From Roseovarius nitratireducens (GTDB taxonomy: Bacteria; Pseudomonadota; Alphaproteobacteria; Rhodobacterales; Rhodobacteraceae), in the NCBI RefSeq assembly GCF_002925845.1, contig NZ_PDNI01000071.1, forward strand, positions 172,332 through 236,331: a DNA stretch of 64,000 nucleotides, in the 5' to 3' direction. The translations under genes and the position numbers were made by a program. Shown here in pieces: positions 37,165-46,298 of this stretch. How positions within the stretch are numbered: the stretch's first letter is position 1; each line of letters starts with the position of its first letter. Below the pieces are notes generated by a model, which saw nothing but the letters and a program-made list of their open reading frames with translations, had not been told where the DNA came from and made no database searches.

Positions 37165-38472
37165 TTAGTTGCTGGCGCGCTCGAACCGGCGCAGGAGCTG
37201 GTTGCCGCGCTCGACCGCGGAGTCCAGCGCCGCCTGCGCGTCCTTGTCGCCTGACCAGACGGCCTCCAACTCCTCGTCGATGATGCCGCGGATTTGGTCA
37301 AAGGAGCCGAGCCGCAGGCCCTTGGAATTGGCTGTGGGCGCGTTGGTGGTCATCTGTTTCACCGCCACGTCGGTGCCGGGGTTCTCCTGGTAGAAGCCCT
37401 GTTCGCGGGTCAGCTCGCCCGCCGCCGAGGTGATCGGCAGATAGCCGGTATCCTGATGCCATTTGGCCTGGATTTCGGGCGACGACAGGAAGTTGAGAAA
37501 TGCCGCGGCGGCCTCGTACTCGGCGGGCTCATGCCCCTCCATCACCCAGAGCGACGCGCCGCCGATGATGGTGTTCTGCGGTGCGCCCTCGACGCCCTCC
37601 CAATAGGGCAGCGGGCGCACGTCGAACTCGAACTGTGCCTCGGATTTGATGCCCGCATAACCCGCCGAGCTTTCGGTGAAGAGCGCGCATTCCCCGGCGC
37701 GGAAATTGGCGCCGCCCTCGTTGCGGCGGCCGGCATAGATGAACTTGCCCTCATCGGCCCATTCGCCCATCTGCGCGATGTGCTGCACCTGCACCGGGCC
37801 GTTGAAGGCCAGCTCGGTGTCCAGCCCGGCAAAGCCGTTATCCTGCGTGGCGAAGGGCACGTCGTGATAGGCCGAGAGGTTCTCGAGGTGAATCCAGCTC
37901 TGCCATGCGGTGGTAAGAGGGCAGGAATGCCCCGCCTCGGCCAGTTGATCCAGAACCGCGTCTACATTCTGCCAGGTGCTCAGGTCGGTATCGGGGTCGA
38001 TGCCCGCGCCTTCCAGCGCATCGCGGTTGACCCACAGGACCGGGGTGGAGGAGTTGAACGGCAGCGACAGCATCTGCCCGTCGGTGGTGGTATAGTAGCC
38101 CTTGACCGAGCCGATATAGGCGTCGGGGTCGAACTCGGCCCCTGCCATCACCTCATAGACCGGCTTGATCGCGCCTTCGGCCCCCATCATCGTGGCCGTG
38201 CCCACCTCGAACACCATAAGGATGTGCGGCTGCTCGCCCGCGCGGAAGGCGGCGATCCCGGCATTGAGCGTCTCGGAGTAATTGCCCTTGTGCGTGGCGT
38301 TGACACTGTATTCGCTCTGGCTCTCGTTGAAGGTCACGACCTGCTCGGCCACAAGCTCACCCAGCCGCCCGGTAAAGGCGTGCCAGAACTGGATTTCGGT
38401 CTGGGCCGTCGCGGCAAGCGGCGACAGCGCGGTGGTGGCGGCCAGAAGCGCGCCAAATGCCGTTTTCTGCAT
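37165..38472 (-). CDS. ugpB: Periplasmic sn-glycerol-3-phosphate-binding protein, UgpB type
   Basis: A 435-residue solute-binding protein with a signal peptide ending ATAQTEIQF. The mature start EIQFWHAFTG and the later LPFNSSTPVLWVNRDA, GGASLWVME and HQDTGYLPIT segments match UgpB, which captures glycerol-3-phosphate and glycerophosphodiesters. GAGAGGATACC precedes the start at 38472. It is the first gene of the import operon and diverges from a LysR gene. No ugpQ follows. Confidence 0.9.
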   Translation of the reverse strand: MQKTAFGALLAATTALSPLAATAQTEIQFWHAFTGRLGELVAEQVVTFNESQSEYSVNATHKGNYSETLNAGIAAFRAGEQPHILMVFEVGTATMMGAEGAIKPVYEVMAGAEFDPDAYIGSVKGYYTTTDGQMLSLPFNSSTPVLWVNRDALEGAGIDPDTDLSTWQNVDAVLDQLAEAGHSCPLTTAWQSWIHLENLSAYHDVPFATQDNGFAGLDTELAFNGPVQVQHIAQMGEWADEGKFIYAGRRNEGGANFRAGECALFTESSAGYAGIKSEAQFEFDVRPLPYWEGVEGAPQNTIIGGASLWVMEGHEPAEYEAAAAFLNFLSSPEIQAKWHQDTGYLPITSAAGELTREQGFYQENPGTDVAVKQMTTNAPTANSKGLRLGSFDQIRGIIDEELEAVWSGDKDAQAALDSAVERGNQLLRRFERASN

Positions 38473-38554
38473 GGTATCCTCTCCCATAAGACGAGTGCAG
38501 CCGAACATCCCCTGTCGACCGCGGCGATCACGCAGGATCTACGCTACACGGAAA

Positions 38555-38583
38555 TTGACATAATACAACCGTGCAATTATATG
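38555..38583 (+). promoter_or_regulatory. Candidate sigma-70 promoter for the LysR gene
   Basis: A consensus TTGACA at 38555-38560 is followed after 17 bases by TATATG at 38578-38583. The inferred transcription start is near 38590, about 70 bases before the LysR ATG. Confidence 0.6.
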
Positions 38584-38590
38584 CTCTAAT

Positions 38591-38605
38591 ATAATATCAT
38601 ATTAT
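38591..38605. promoter_or_regulatory. 15-bp perfect palindrome, candidate operator
   Basis: ATAATATCATATTAT reads the same on both strands around a central C. It lies in an AT-rich stretch between ugpB and the divergent LysR gene, just after the inferred LysR -10 box. A site for the adjacent LysR protein is inferred, as LysR regulators commonly bind AT-rich inverted repeats between divergent genes. Confidence 0.5.
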
Positions 38606-38660
38606 TGTTACAGGCCCACTGCGATCCTACCCTCACGCCATTTCACCGCCGGAGCTGCCC

Positions 38661-39572
38661 ATGTCCGCCCGCCTGCGCCTGCGTCAACTCGAAGCGCTCG
38701 AACGTGTCGCCGTCACCGGCTCGATGACCCGCGCGGCCGAGGTGCTCGGCATATCGCAGCCCGCCGTGAGCCGGCTGCTGGCAGACCTCGCGGCGGAGAC
38801 GGGGCTGGCGCTCGTGGAGCGGCGCGACGGGCGGTTGGTGCCGACGCAGGAGGCGCGGTTCCTGCTGCCCGATATCCACCGTGTGCTGGAAACGCTTGAC
38901 CGGATCGGTGAACTGAGCCGCAGCCTCAACGACCGCAAGGCCGGTCACCTTCGACTTGCCTGCCTGCCGGGGTTTGCGACCTCGCACCTGCCCGATGTGC
39001 TGGCGCGGTTCCTCGCCGACCGGCCCGGCGTCACGCTGACGGTGGAGCCTGACCGCCCCGAGCGCATTCTCGAATGGATCGTCGGCGAACAGTTCCATTG
39101 CGGCATCACCGACGGGTTCGAAGGGCACCCGGCGGTCGAGGCCGAGATCGTGCCGGTGCGCACCGTCTGCATCCTGCCGCCCGGTCACCCGCTGGCCGAA
39201 CGCGAAGAGATTGGCCCCGCCGACCTCTCAGGGGAGCGGATGATCCACACCCGGCGCGACAGCGCGTTCTTTCGCGCGCTGGAGGAGGCATTCCTCGGGG
39301 CGGGGGTCACGATGACGCCGATCCTGGAGATACGCCAGTTCACTGCCGCTTGCGAGCTGGTGCTGCGCGGTGCGGGTGTTTCGGTGGTAAGCGCGCTCGA
39401 CGCCGAGGGCTATGCCGCGCGCGGCCTCGTCCACCGCCCTTTCGTGCCGGACGTGCCACACCGTCTGGCGCTGGTGCGCCCCGTGCACGGGGCGCCGTCG
39501 CTCCTGACGCTGGAATTCATGGACGCCTTTCGCGAGAGCCTTCGCCCGTTCGAGGCGCGTCCCGACGCATAG
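38661..39572 (+). CDS. LysR-family transcriptional regulator
   Basis: A 303-residue regulator. The N-terminal winged helix-turn-helix is complete: LEALERVAVTGSMTRAAEVLGISQPAVSRLLADL. The rest is a periplasmic-binding-like effector domain (RLACLPGFATSHLPDVLARF, LVLRGAGVSVVSA). Its gene diverges from ugpB, so it may control the glycerol-3-phosphate importer, but that is inference. The last 56 bases overlap the convergent pdeM gene. Confidence 0.9.
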   Translation: MSARLRLRQLEALERVAVTGSMTRAAEVLGISQPAVSRLLADLAAETGLALVERRDGRLVPTQEARFLLPDIHRVLETLDRIGELSRSLNDRKAGHLRLACLPGFATSHLPDVLARFLADRPGVTLTVEPDRPERILEWIVGEQFHCGITDGFEGHPAVEAEIVPVRTVCILPPGHPLAEREEIGPADLSGERMIHTRRDSAFFRALEEAFLGAGVTMTPILEIRQFTAACELVLRGAGVSVVSALDAEGYAARGLVHRPFVPDVPHRLALVRPVHGAPSLLTLEFMDAFRESLRPFEARPDA

Positions 39573-40221
39573 GCAGCACGTGGGTCACGGGGCCGGTGAG
39601 CACCGCGAGCGCCTCGGCGCGCATCAGCCCGGTGAGCGCCGGATCCTCGCAGGACAGCCCGCCGGTACAGGTGCCGTAGGCGGGCAGGATCACCCGGTCG
39701 CCGTCGATGAGAAAGGCCGGGCGGCTGATCGACTGGCCGCGCAAGCTCAGCCGCATCTTGGGGTGGTAATGGCCCGATACCTCGCCCGCTTGGCCGCGCC
39801 GGGCGATGTGGCGAAAAGTGAGCGGGGGATTGGGCAACTCGGCCAAATGCGCGCCGCCGAGATCGACCGGACCGGGATCGTGATTACCCTCGATCCAGAC
39901 CCAGCGCCGCCCCGCCTGCAAGCGCGTGACCCACAGCTTTTCCGCCTCGGGCAGGGCGTCCGCGGCCTGGGTGTCGTCGAAGCTGTCGCCAAGGCAGATC
40001 ACCGTCGCCGCCCCGGTGCGACGCAGGTCGGATTCGAGCCGGGTCAGGGTGTCGCGCGTCTCGTACGGCGGAAGCGGCGGCTCGCCCGCCCGCGCCCGGC
40101 GCAGCGCCTTGCCCAGGTGCAGGTCGGAGACGCAAAGCAGATTGCGCGCCTCCCAGTAGAGCGCTCCCGAGGGCAGCGCGACGAGGGAAGCGCCCGCGAG
40201 GGTGAAGGCATGGCCGTCCAT
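39517..40221 (-). CDS. pdeM: PdeM-type calcineurin-like phosphoesterase (ligase-associated)
   Basis: A 234-residue metallophosphoesterase of the family named for association with a DNA ligase and helicase. The metal motifs are complete: SDLHLGK, GDSFDD, GNHD and SGHYHPK. The start at 40221 follows AAAGGGAG. The usual partner genes (an Lhr-like helicase, ligase and exonuclease) are not adjacent here, so the role in DNA repair is inherited from the family name. It overlaps the 3' end of the LysR gene. Confidence 0.85.
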   Translation of the reverse strand: MDGHAFTLAGASLVALPSGALYWEARNLLCVSDLHLGKALRRARAGEPPLPPYETRDTLTRLESDLRRTGAATVICLGDSFDDTQAADALPEAEKLWVTRLQAGRRWVWIEGNHDPGPVDLGGAHLAELPNPPLTFRHIARRGQAGEVSGHYHPKMRLSLRGQSISRPAFLIDGDRVILPAYGTCTGGLSCEDPALTGLMRAEALAVLTGPVTHVLPMRRDAPRTGEGSRERRP

Positions 40222-40311
40222 GCTCCCTTTGTTGGCTACTCTCAGGCGGATTGGCAAGGGTCGCGCGTCAACCTGGCATTCGCTGCACCACCACCCGCAA
40301 TGGGATGTCCG

Positions 40312-42000
40312 CTATCCGAGCAACCTGCGGGCCACCACCTGCGCCTGGATTTCCGCGGCACCCTCGAAGATGTTGAGGATGCGCGCGTCGCACAGGATGC
40401 GGCTGATCGTGTATTCCAGCGCAAAGCCGTTGCCGCCGTGGATCTGCAGCCCGTTGTCGGCCGCAGCCCAGGCTGCGCGTGCGCCCAGCAGCTTGGCCAT
40501 CCCGGCCTCGAGGTCGCAGCGGCGGCCATTGTCCTTTTCCCAAGCCGAGAAATAGGTGAGCTGGCGCGCCACCATGATCTCGACCGCCATCATCGCCAGC
40601 TTGGCCGAGACGCGGGGGAATTCGATCAGCGGCTTGCCGAACTGCCTGCGGTCCTGCGCGTAGCGCATCGAGACGTCGAGCGCCGATTGCGCCACGCCCA
40701 CGGCGCGGGCGGCGGTCTGGATGCGGGCAGCCTCGAAGGTCTCCATCAACTGCTTGAAACCCTTGCCTTCCTCGCCGCCCAGCAGGTTCTCTCCCTTGAC
40801 GTGGAAGCCGTCGAAGGCAAGCTCGTATTCCTTCATGCCGCGATAGCCCAGCACCTCGATCTCGCCGCCGCTCATGCCCGGCGTGGGGAAGGGGGCCGCG
40901 TCGGTTCCGGGCTCCTTCTCGGCCAGGAACATGGACAGGCCGCGATGGTCGGTGGTGTCGGGCTTGGTCCGTGCCAGCAGCGTCATCAGGTGGGTGCGCG
41001 CGGCATGGGTGATCCAGGTCTTGTTGCCGGTCACTTTCCAGTGGCCGCTCTCGTCCCGGACGGCGCGGGTGCGCAAGCTGCCGAGGTCAGAGCCGGTATT
41101 GGGCTCGGTGAACACCGCCGTCGGCAGGGTCTCGCCGCTGGCGAGCTTGGGCAGCCACTTTTCCTTCTGTTCCTCGGTGCCGCCGCACAGGATCAGCTCG
41201 GCGGCGATCTCGGAGCGGGTGCCGAGGCTGCCCACGCCGATATAACCGCGGCTCAGCTCTTCCGAGACCACGACCATTGACGCCTTGCTGAGGCCCAGCC
41301 CGCCGTATTCCTCGGGGATTGTCAGGCCGAAGACGCCCATCTCGGCCAGTTCCTCGATGATCTCCATCGGGATGAGCTCGTCCTTGAGGTGCCACTCATG
41401 GGCATAGGGCTCGACCTTTTCCACCGCGAAACGGCGGAACTGCTCGCGGATCATTTCGAGCTCGTCATCGAGCCCGGTGCGGCCCACGGTGATCTCGGCG
41501 GCGCGCTCCTGCATCAGCGCGACAAGGCGCAGCCGCGCGGCCTGCGTGTTGCCCTGCGCGATCAGCGTGGTCACCTCCGGCGTGCGAAAGGCGTCGAGCG
41601 CAGCCTCGTCGAGCCCCATCTCGGTGGGGCGCGCGATCTCGCCCTGGTTCATCCCGATGCCCCCCGCGATCTGCGCGAGATACTCGCCGAACGCGATCTG
41701 AAGGATCAGTTGCTCGACCTCCCCGAACTGCCCCTGTTCGTCGAGCCGCGTGGCCCAGCCCTGCATCTGGCGCAGCGATTCGACATAGGTGGCCAGCCAC
41801 GCGAGCCCGTGGGTCGCACCTTGTGCTGCGTCCATCGCCGCGCCCGAGACGCGGCCATCCACGGTGACCCGCGCGCGAACAGCCTCGCGCGCTTGCGACA
41901 GCAGGGTTTCGGCGGGCGCGAGCGCGGCTTGGGTGAGCGCCGTGAGGTCGCTTAGGAGGATCGGCTCCGACATTGCAATATCCTGTCCGTCATGTGCCAT
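40312..42000 (-). CDS. mcd: (2S)-methylsuccinyl-CoA dehydrogenase
   Basis: A 562-residue acyl-CoA dehydrogenase. Ordinary members have about 380 residues; this one has an extra N-terminal domain of about 170 residues, the hallmark of Mcd in the ethylmalonyl-CoA pathway. The FAD-fold core shows FGLTIPEEYGGLG, TEPNTGSDLGS, RYAQDRRQFGKP and QIHGGNGF. It oxidises (2S)-methylsuccinyl-CoA to mesaconyl-CoA and would pass electrons to EtfAB. The ATG at 42000 has AAAGGA eight bases upstream; an ATG at 41973 also has an AGGAT site, so the true start is unsettled. Confidence 0.9.
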   Translation of the reverse strand: MAHDGQDIAMSEPILLSDLTALTQAALAPAETLLSQAREAVRARVTVDGRVSGAAMDAAQGATHGLAWLATYVESLRQMQGWATRLDEQGQFGEVEQLILQIAFGEYLAQIAGGIGMNQGEIARPTEMGLDEAALDAFRTPEVTTLIAQGNTQAARLRLVALMQERAAEITVGRTGLDDELEMIREQFRRFAVEKVEPYAHEWHLKDELIPMEIIEELAEMGVFGLTIPEEYGGLGLSKASMVVVSEELSRGYIGVGSLGTRSEIAAELILCGGTEEQKEKWLPKLASGETLPTAVFTEPNTGSDLGSLRTRAVRDESGHWKVTGNKTWITHAARTHLMTLLARTKPDTTDHRGLSMFLAEKEPGTDAAPFPTPGMSGGEIEVLGYRGMKEYELAFDGFHVKGENLLGGEEGKGFKQLMETFEAARIQTAARAVGVAQSALDVSMRYAQDRRQFGKPLIEFPRVSAKLAMMAVEIMVARQLTYFSAWEKDNGRRCDLEAGMAKLLGARAAWAAADNGLQIHGGNGFALEYTISRILCDARILNIFEGAAEIQAQVVARRLLG

Positions 42001-42144
42001 GAAACGTATCCTTTCCTGTTCCGGGGCCTTTTATCCATGATGCAGGTGCAGCGCAACTATTATGCCAATTGTCGCAGGTTTTTGTTCTAAAGTTGCGTGT
42101 TGATTTCTTGTGCTGTGGCGCAAATCCTGTGCTAACACTCGGGT

Positions 42145-42918
42145 ATGGAAGCGTTTTTCGATATCGGCCCACTCTGGGGCTGGAGCCTCGCCCTTGGCGT
42201 GGCGGTCTGCGCAGGGCTGGTCAAGGGGGTGGTGGGATTCGCCATGCCGACGGTTCTGATCGCGGGGCTGAGCACGATGATGGCGCCGGACCTGGCGTTG
42301 GCGGGGTTGATCTTGCCGACGTTGGCGACGAACTTGTGGCAGGCGTTGCGGCAGGGGGTGGGCGCGGCGCTGGCGTCGGTGGCGCGGTTCCGGGTGTTTT
42401 TGCTGGCGGGGGGCGCGGTGATGGTGGTGGCGGCGCAGCTCGTGCCGCTCTTGCCGCCCGCCGCGATGTTCCTGTTCATCGGGCCGCTGATCACCGCCTA
42501 CGCGCTGTCGACGCTGCTGGGCCGGGGCCTGCGCCTGTCGCCCGAGGGCGGCGCGCGGGGCGAGGCGGGCATGGGCGCGCTTGCCGGTCTTTTCGGTGGA
42601 TTATCAGGTATTTGGGGGCCGCCCACCGTGGCGATGCTGACCGCGCGCGGCACCGAGAAGACCGAGCAGATGCGCGTGCAGGGGGTGATCTATGGCCTCG
42701 GCGCGGTGCTGCTGCTGGTGTCGCACGTGGGCTCGGGCGTGCTGCGGGCGGAGACGGTTCCGCTGTCGCTGGCACTGGTGCCGCCGGCGCTCTTGGGGAT
42801 CGGGCTGGGCTTCTGCTTGCAGGACCGGTTTGACCAGGAAACCTTTCGCAAGGTGACGCTCTGGGTGCTGCTACTGGCGGGGGTAAACCTGATCCGGCGG
42901 GGGGTGATGATGCTGTGA
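42145..42918 (+). CDS. TauE/SafE-family membrane permease
   Basis: A 257-residue inner-membrane protein of the sulfite/organosulfonate exporter family. It has about eight hydrophobic helices and the two half-repeats typical of TauE (GLVKGVVGFAMPTVLIAGLS and GALAGLFGGLSGIWGPP). The substrate is unproven. It diverges from mcd with a 144-base gap; hairpins follow its stop. Confidence 0.87.
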   Translation: MEAFFDIGPLWGWSLALGVAVCAGLVKGVVGFAMPTVLIAGLSTMMAPDLALAGLILPTLATNLWQALRQGVGAALASVARFRVFLLAGGAVMVVAAQLVPLLPPAAMFLFIGPLITAYALSTLLGRGLRLSPEGGARGEAGMGALAGLFGGLSGIWGPPTVAMLTARGTEKTEQMRVQGVIYGLGAVLLLVSHVGSGVLRAETVPLSLALVPPALLGIGLGFCLQDRFDQETFRKVTLWVLLLAGVNLIRRGVMML

Positions 42919-42927
42919 CGCGGGCGC

Positions 42928-42962
42928 GAACCGCACGGTTCAGCGCACGAACCGCACGGTTC
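42928..42962. repeat. Two tandem 14-bp palindromes
   Basis: GAACCGCACGGTTC occurs at 42928-42941 and 42949-42962, start-to-start 21 bases. Each copy is a perfect inverted repeat around CA. They lie just after the TauE-like stop codon. Confidence 0.7.
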
Positions 42963-42990
42963 AACGGGGGCACCGTGACGGTGCCCGTTG
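42962..42990 (+). terminator. Hairpin after the TauE-like gene
   Basis: CAACGGG at 42962 pairs with CCCGTTG and CACCG pairs with CGGTG around a TGA loop, with a two-G bulge. No T run follows, so it may be a structural barrier and not a classical terminator. Confidence 0.45.
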
Positions 42991-43552
42991 GGGCGGGGTG
43001 CGGGGCCTTCGGGGCACCCTGTCCCCGTGCCGTCCGTTTGACAGGAGAGGTCCGGGGGAGGCCCGGTTCGGGTCATGGGTAAACTTTGCCTGAATGCACC
43101 GGTCGGAGGAGAGGGGGGTGCGGTCGGACGTGGCGTTTAGTCTTGGTTAGGATGCTGCGCGTGCGAAGGGGGGAGCCTCTTTGCGGTTGATCGTCGGGAT
43201 GCTTGACACGCATAGGCGTTACGGTTGGGTTAGACGCATTGCGGACTTATGCTGCGCCTCCAACGAACGTATGCAACGCGCAGGAAGCGGAATTTGCAAA
43301 GTCTGGGCGGTTTCCCGACAGCGGCCATTCGTGTAGGATGCGGCGAAACCCGGTTGAGAGCCCACTTCCGCCCTTCATCGGTCTACCGATATGCTGCAGC
43401 GAAGCCTGCCCATTCTGGAAATTCGCGGCAGAGTATCCCCGCCAATCCTTGTGCTGGCCCCGCCGATGAAGCTGCCAAATCGGCTTGAAACGCCGTCCCG
43501 AGGCTCAACATGGAGATAGAGTGACGATATGCCTTGGCGAGACTCGCCTGCG
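42991..43552. other. Intergenic stretch with no supported gene
   Basis: About 560 bases between the TauE hairpin and a small membrane protein gene. Base composition drops compared with the flanks. A perfect TTGACA at 43203 has no partner -10 box at a normal distance. Short open frames (such as 43203-43469) lack ribosome sites and the codon bias of the neighbours. It may contain decayed or dispersed repeat sequence. Confidence 0.5.
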
Positions 43553-43894
43553 TTATTCCATGCCTTCTACGATCAAATCGGCACACGAATCAGCCACTTC
43601 CGACTGATACTTTTCGCTCACATTGTCGACCCAGCCAGCCTCGACCACGAAGTTGTCACGCTGATATCTCGATTCTTCCTTCAACAAGGCGATCTGTTCC
43701 GGCTCTTGCTCGGCCTTGGCGACGCAGAGCGGTGTGAAGGCCTGAACGACGGCTGATTCCGCACTGGCGGATTGCATCTCGGACGCTGTTCCACCAGTCA
43801 CCCATCCGCCCCAGGCAAATCCGATCACGATCGCGACGATGGCACCACCGATGGCACCCCACACTGCGGGTTTGGTAGATTCGGGAATATTCAT
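43553..43894 (-). CDS. Small membrane-anchored protein of unknown function
   Basis: A 113-residue protein with one N-terminal transmembrane helix (about residues 11-33, WGAIGGAIVAIVIGFAWGGW) and a soluble tail with two Cys (PLCVAK and DSCADL) that could pair in the periplasm. The start at 43894 has AAAGGA six bases upstream, supporting a real gene. Similar short proteins beginning MNIPES-KPA-WGA occur in alphaproteobacteria as conserved hypotheticals, from memory. GC content is lower than neighbouring genes and it is isolated in a gene-poor stretch. Confidence 0.75.
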   Translation of the reverse strand: MNIPESTKPAVWGAIGGAIVAIVIGFAWGGWVTGGTASEMQSASAESAVVQAFTPLCVAKAEQEPEQIALLKEESRYQRDNFVVEAGWVDNVSEKYQSEVADSCADLIVEGME

Positions 43895-44556
43895 TGCTGA
43901 TCCTTTTTCTGTGATCTCCCGCCCGTGGAGGAGCTGCCTGCAAAGACGGGATTCTTGAGCAATAACGCATTTTACTCTCTGACATGATCAAAGAGGATCA
44001 TAAAAAAAACGCGAGCACACGACTGTTAATGACGTTTCTGATGGCCACGCGCGCGAGGCGTGCATCGCACGATCCCAAGCCTGCTGGGGGCGTAGATGAA
44101 ACGACGAGCCCGGCCAAGCGTCAGCATCCTGCTCAAGGAAGACCCCCAACCGCGACAATTCGGTTCGGTGGTCTGCTTTCGAGGATGTCGGGTTTGGAAA
44201 GGTCCGATTTATCAGCCCATGACATTAGCGACAGCTCGTCTGTCGATCTCTCCGTCGGGCATCCGGCAGAAGCGCAACGGCAATCTCGCACTTGCAGCGA
44301 ACGGCCGGACGGTTCCGCATCTCGGCCCTTCCACCAGCGTAGCGCGTGCGTCCGCTTTTGCCTACCTCGTCGTCCCGCACCATGTCCGGTCTGGGCTGAC
44401 TCCCGTCATGCGCTGCGGGCATCACCAACGGCAGCAATGCGCCGGGCACGTTCCCAAGGGTAACTGCAATTCGCAAGGTTGCCACACGCGCACCCGGACG
44501 CCCCAGGTCACACGCGCGGCAGGCGGGGGGGCAACAGGACGCCCCCGCCCCCATCC
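43895..44556. other. Intergenic stretch, possibly decayed coding sequence
   Basis: About 660 bases with no complete gene I can support. Around 44230-44370 on the minus strand the translation AEMRNRPAVRCKCEIAVALL continues sensibly only after a frame change near 44257, into EIDRRAVANVMG and a stop. That pattern suggests a decayed fragment or a dispersed intergenic repeat. Nothing else is recognisable. Confidence 0.4.
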
Positions 44557-46155
44557 TCACCCGATCGCCGCCGCCTTCACGTCGTCGTCGATGAAGGGGA
44601 CGTATTGGGCGAAGTTGTCGGCGAACATCTGCACGAGCTTGGCCGCCTGGGCGTCGTAGGCGTCGGCGTCGTCCCAGGTGCGGCGGGGGTCGAGCAGGAC
44701 CTCGGCGACGCCGGGCACCTCCACGGGCACCTCGAAGCCGAAGCTCTCGTCCTTGCGGAACTCTACCTCGCCCAGCGAGCCGTCGAGGGCGGCGGTGAGC
44801 AGCGCGCGGGTGGCCTTGATCGGCATGCGCGAGCCGGTGCCGTAGGCGCCCCCCGTCCAGCCGGTGTTGACCAGCCAGCAGGTGGCGCCGTGCTTGCCGA
44901 TCTTTTCGCGCAGCAGGTTGCCGTAGACCTCTGGGCGGCGGGGCATGAAGGGCGCGCCGAAGCAGGTGGAGAAGGTCGGCTGCGGCTCTGTCACGCCGCG
45001 CTCTGTGCCCGCGACCTTGGCGGTGAAGCCGGACAGGAAGTGATACATCGCCTGCGCGGGCGTCAGCCGCGCGATGGGCGGCAGCACGCCGAAGGCATCG
45101 CAGGTGAGCATGATGACGTTCTTGGGGTGCCCGCCAAGCGCCGTCTCGGACGCGTTGGAGATGTAGTGCAGCGGGTAGGCGCAGCGCATGTTGGCGGTGA
45201 GGCTGTCATCGGCGAAATCAAGCTCCAGCGTTTCGGGATCGAACACCATGTTTTCGACCACGGTGCCGAATTTCGACGTGGTGGCGTAGATCTCGGGCTC
45301 TGCATCGGGGTCGAGGTTGATGGTCTTGGCATAGCAGCCGCCCTCGAAGTTGAAGGTGCCGCGCTCTGACCAGCCATGCTCGTCATCGCCGATGAGGGTG
45401 CGCGCGGGATCGGCCGAGAGCGTGGTCTTGCCGGTGCCCGACAGGCCGAAGAACACGGCGGCATCGACGGGGTTGTCGGGCGCGTGGTTGGCCGAGCAGT
45501 GCATCGGCATGACGCCCTTTTCGGGCAGCAGGTAGTTGAGCAGGGTGAAGATGGATTTCTTGTTCTCGCCGGCGTATTCGGTGCCGCCCACAAGGATCAG
45601 CTTGCGGTCGAAATTCATCGCGATCACGGTGTCGGTGCGGCAGCCGTGACGGCCGGGATCGGCCTTGAAGCCGGGGCAGTTGATGAGCGTGAAATCGGCG
45701 ACGAAGCTGTCGAGTGCCTCGCGCTCGGGGCGGCGCAGCATGGTGCGGTTGAACAGGCTGTGCCAGGCAAGCTCGGTCACCATGCGCACGTTGATGGCGA
45801 GCGCGGGGTCGGCGCCGCCGACGAGATCCTCGACATAGACGTCGCGCCCGGCGAGCCAGGCGAGCATGTCGTCGTAGAGCGCGTCGAATTTTGCCGGCTC
45901 CATCGCGCCGTTGTTGTCCCACCAGATCGTGTCTTCGGTGGTGGCGGAGCGGACGACGAACTTGTCCTTGGGCGAGCGGCCGGTGAACTTGCCGGTCGAG
46001 ACGAGGAATGCGCCGCCGCGGCCGAGCGTGCCTTCGCCGTTTTTCAGTGCCGCTTCGATCAGCGCGGGCTCGATGAGGTTGTAGTGGACCGTGCCCAGCC
46101 CCGTGATGCCCTGATCCTCCAGCCGGAAATTCGGGTTCACCCGTCCGAGTGTCAT
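44557..46155 (-). CDS. pckA: Phosphoenolpyruvate carboxykinase (ATP)
   Basis: A 532-residue enzyme that converts oxaloacetate and ATP to PEP, the entry to gluconeogenesis during growth on organic acids or C2 compounds. The P-loop is [11 protein letters not shown], followed by the metal-binding [24 protein letters not shown] is the late active-site segment. The start at 46155 follows AGGAGCGAAGC; a longer frame to 46263 has no family support. It diverges from chvI, across a 369-base control region with three phased repeats. Confidence 0.96.
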   Translation of the reverse strand: MTLGRVNPNFRLEDQGITGLGTVHYNLIEPALIEAALKNGEGTLGRGGAFLVSTGKFTGRSPKDKFVVRSATTEDTIWWDNNGAMEPAKFDALYDDMLAWLAGRDVYVEDLVGGADPALAINVRMVTELAWHSLFNRTMLRRPEREALDSFVADFTLINCPGFKADPGRHGCRTDTVIAMNFDRKLILVGGTEYAGENKKSIFTLLNYLLPEKGVMPMHCSANHAPDNPVDAAVFFGLSGTGKTTLSADPARTLIGDDEHGWSERGTFNFEGGCYAKTINLDPDAEPEIYATTSKFGTVVENMVFDPETLELDFADDSLTANMRCAYPLHYISNASETALGGHPKNVIMLTCDAFGVLPPIARLTPAQAMYHFLSGFTAKVAGTERGVTEPQPTFSTCFGAPFMPRRPEVYGNLLREKIGKHGATCWLVNTGWTGGAYGTGSRMPIKATRALLTAALDGSLGEVEFRKDESFGFEVPVEVPGVAEVLLDPRRTWDDADAYDAQAAKLVQMFADNFAQYVPFIDDDVKAAAIG

Positions 46156-46298
46156 GTCTGCTTCGCTCCTGTTCACCAAATGCGTCTGCCCGCGGCAGAT
46201 CAAGTGGGGCGCCGAGATGCGGCGTCGGTCGGGCGGCGTGCCCGGCTGCGCGCGTCTTAACACGACGCTTTCGTGAAATAACAGGCGGGTTTGCGGCA

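Noticed and set aside
43203-43230. Consensus TTGACA as a promoter
   Set aside because: No -10-like hexamer at 16-18 bases and no supported gene downstream on that strand.
43203-43469. 88-codon open frame in the gene-poor stretch
   Set aside because: No ribosome site, no domain and unusual composition; more likely repeat or decayed DNA.
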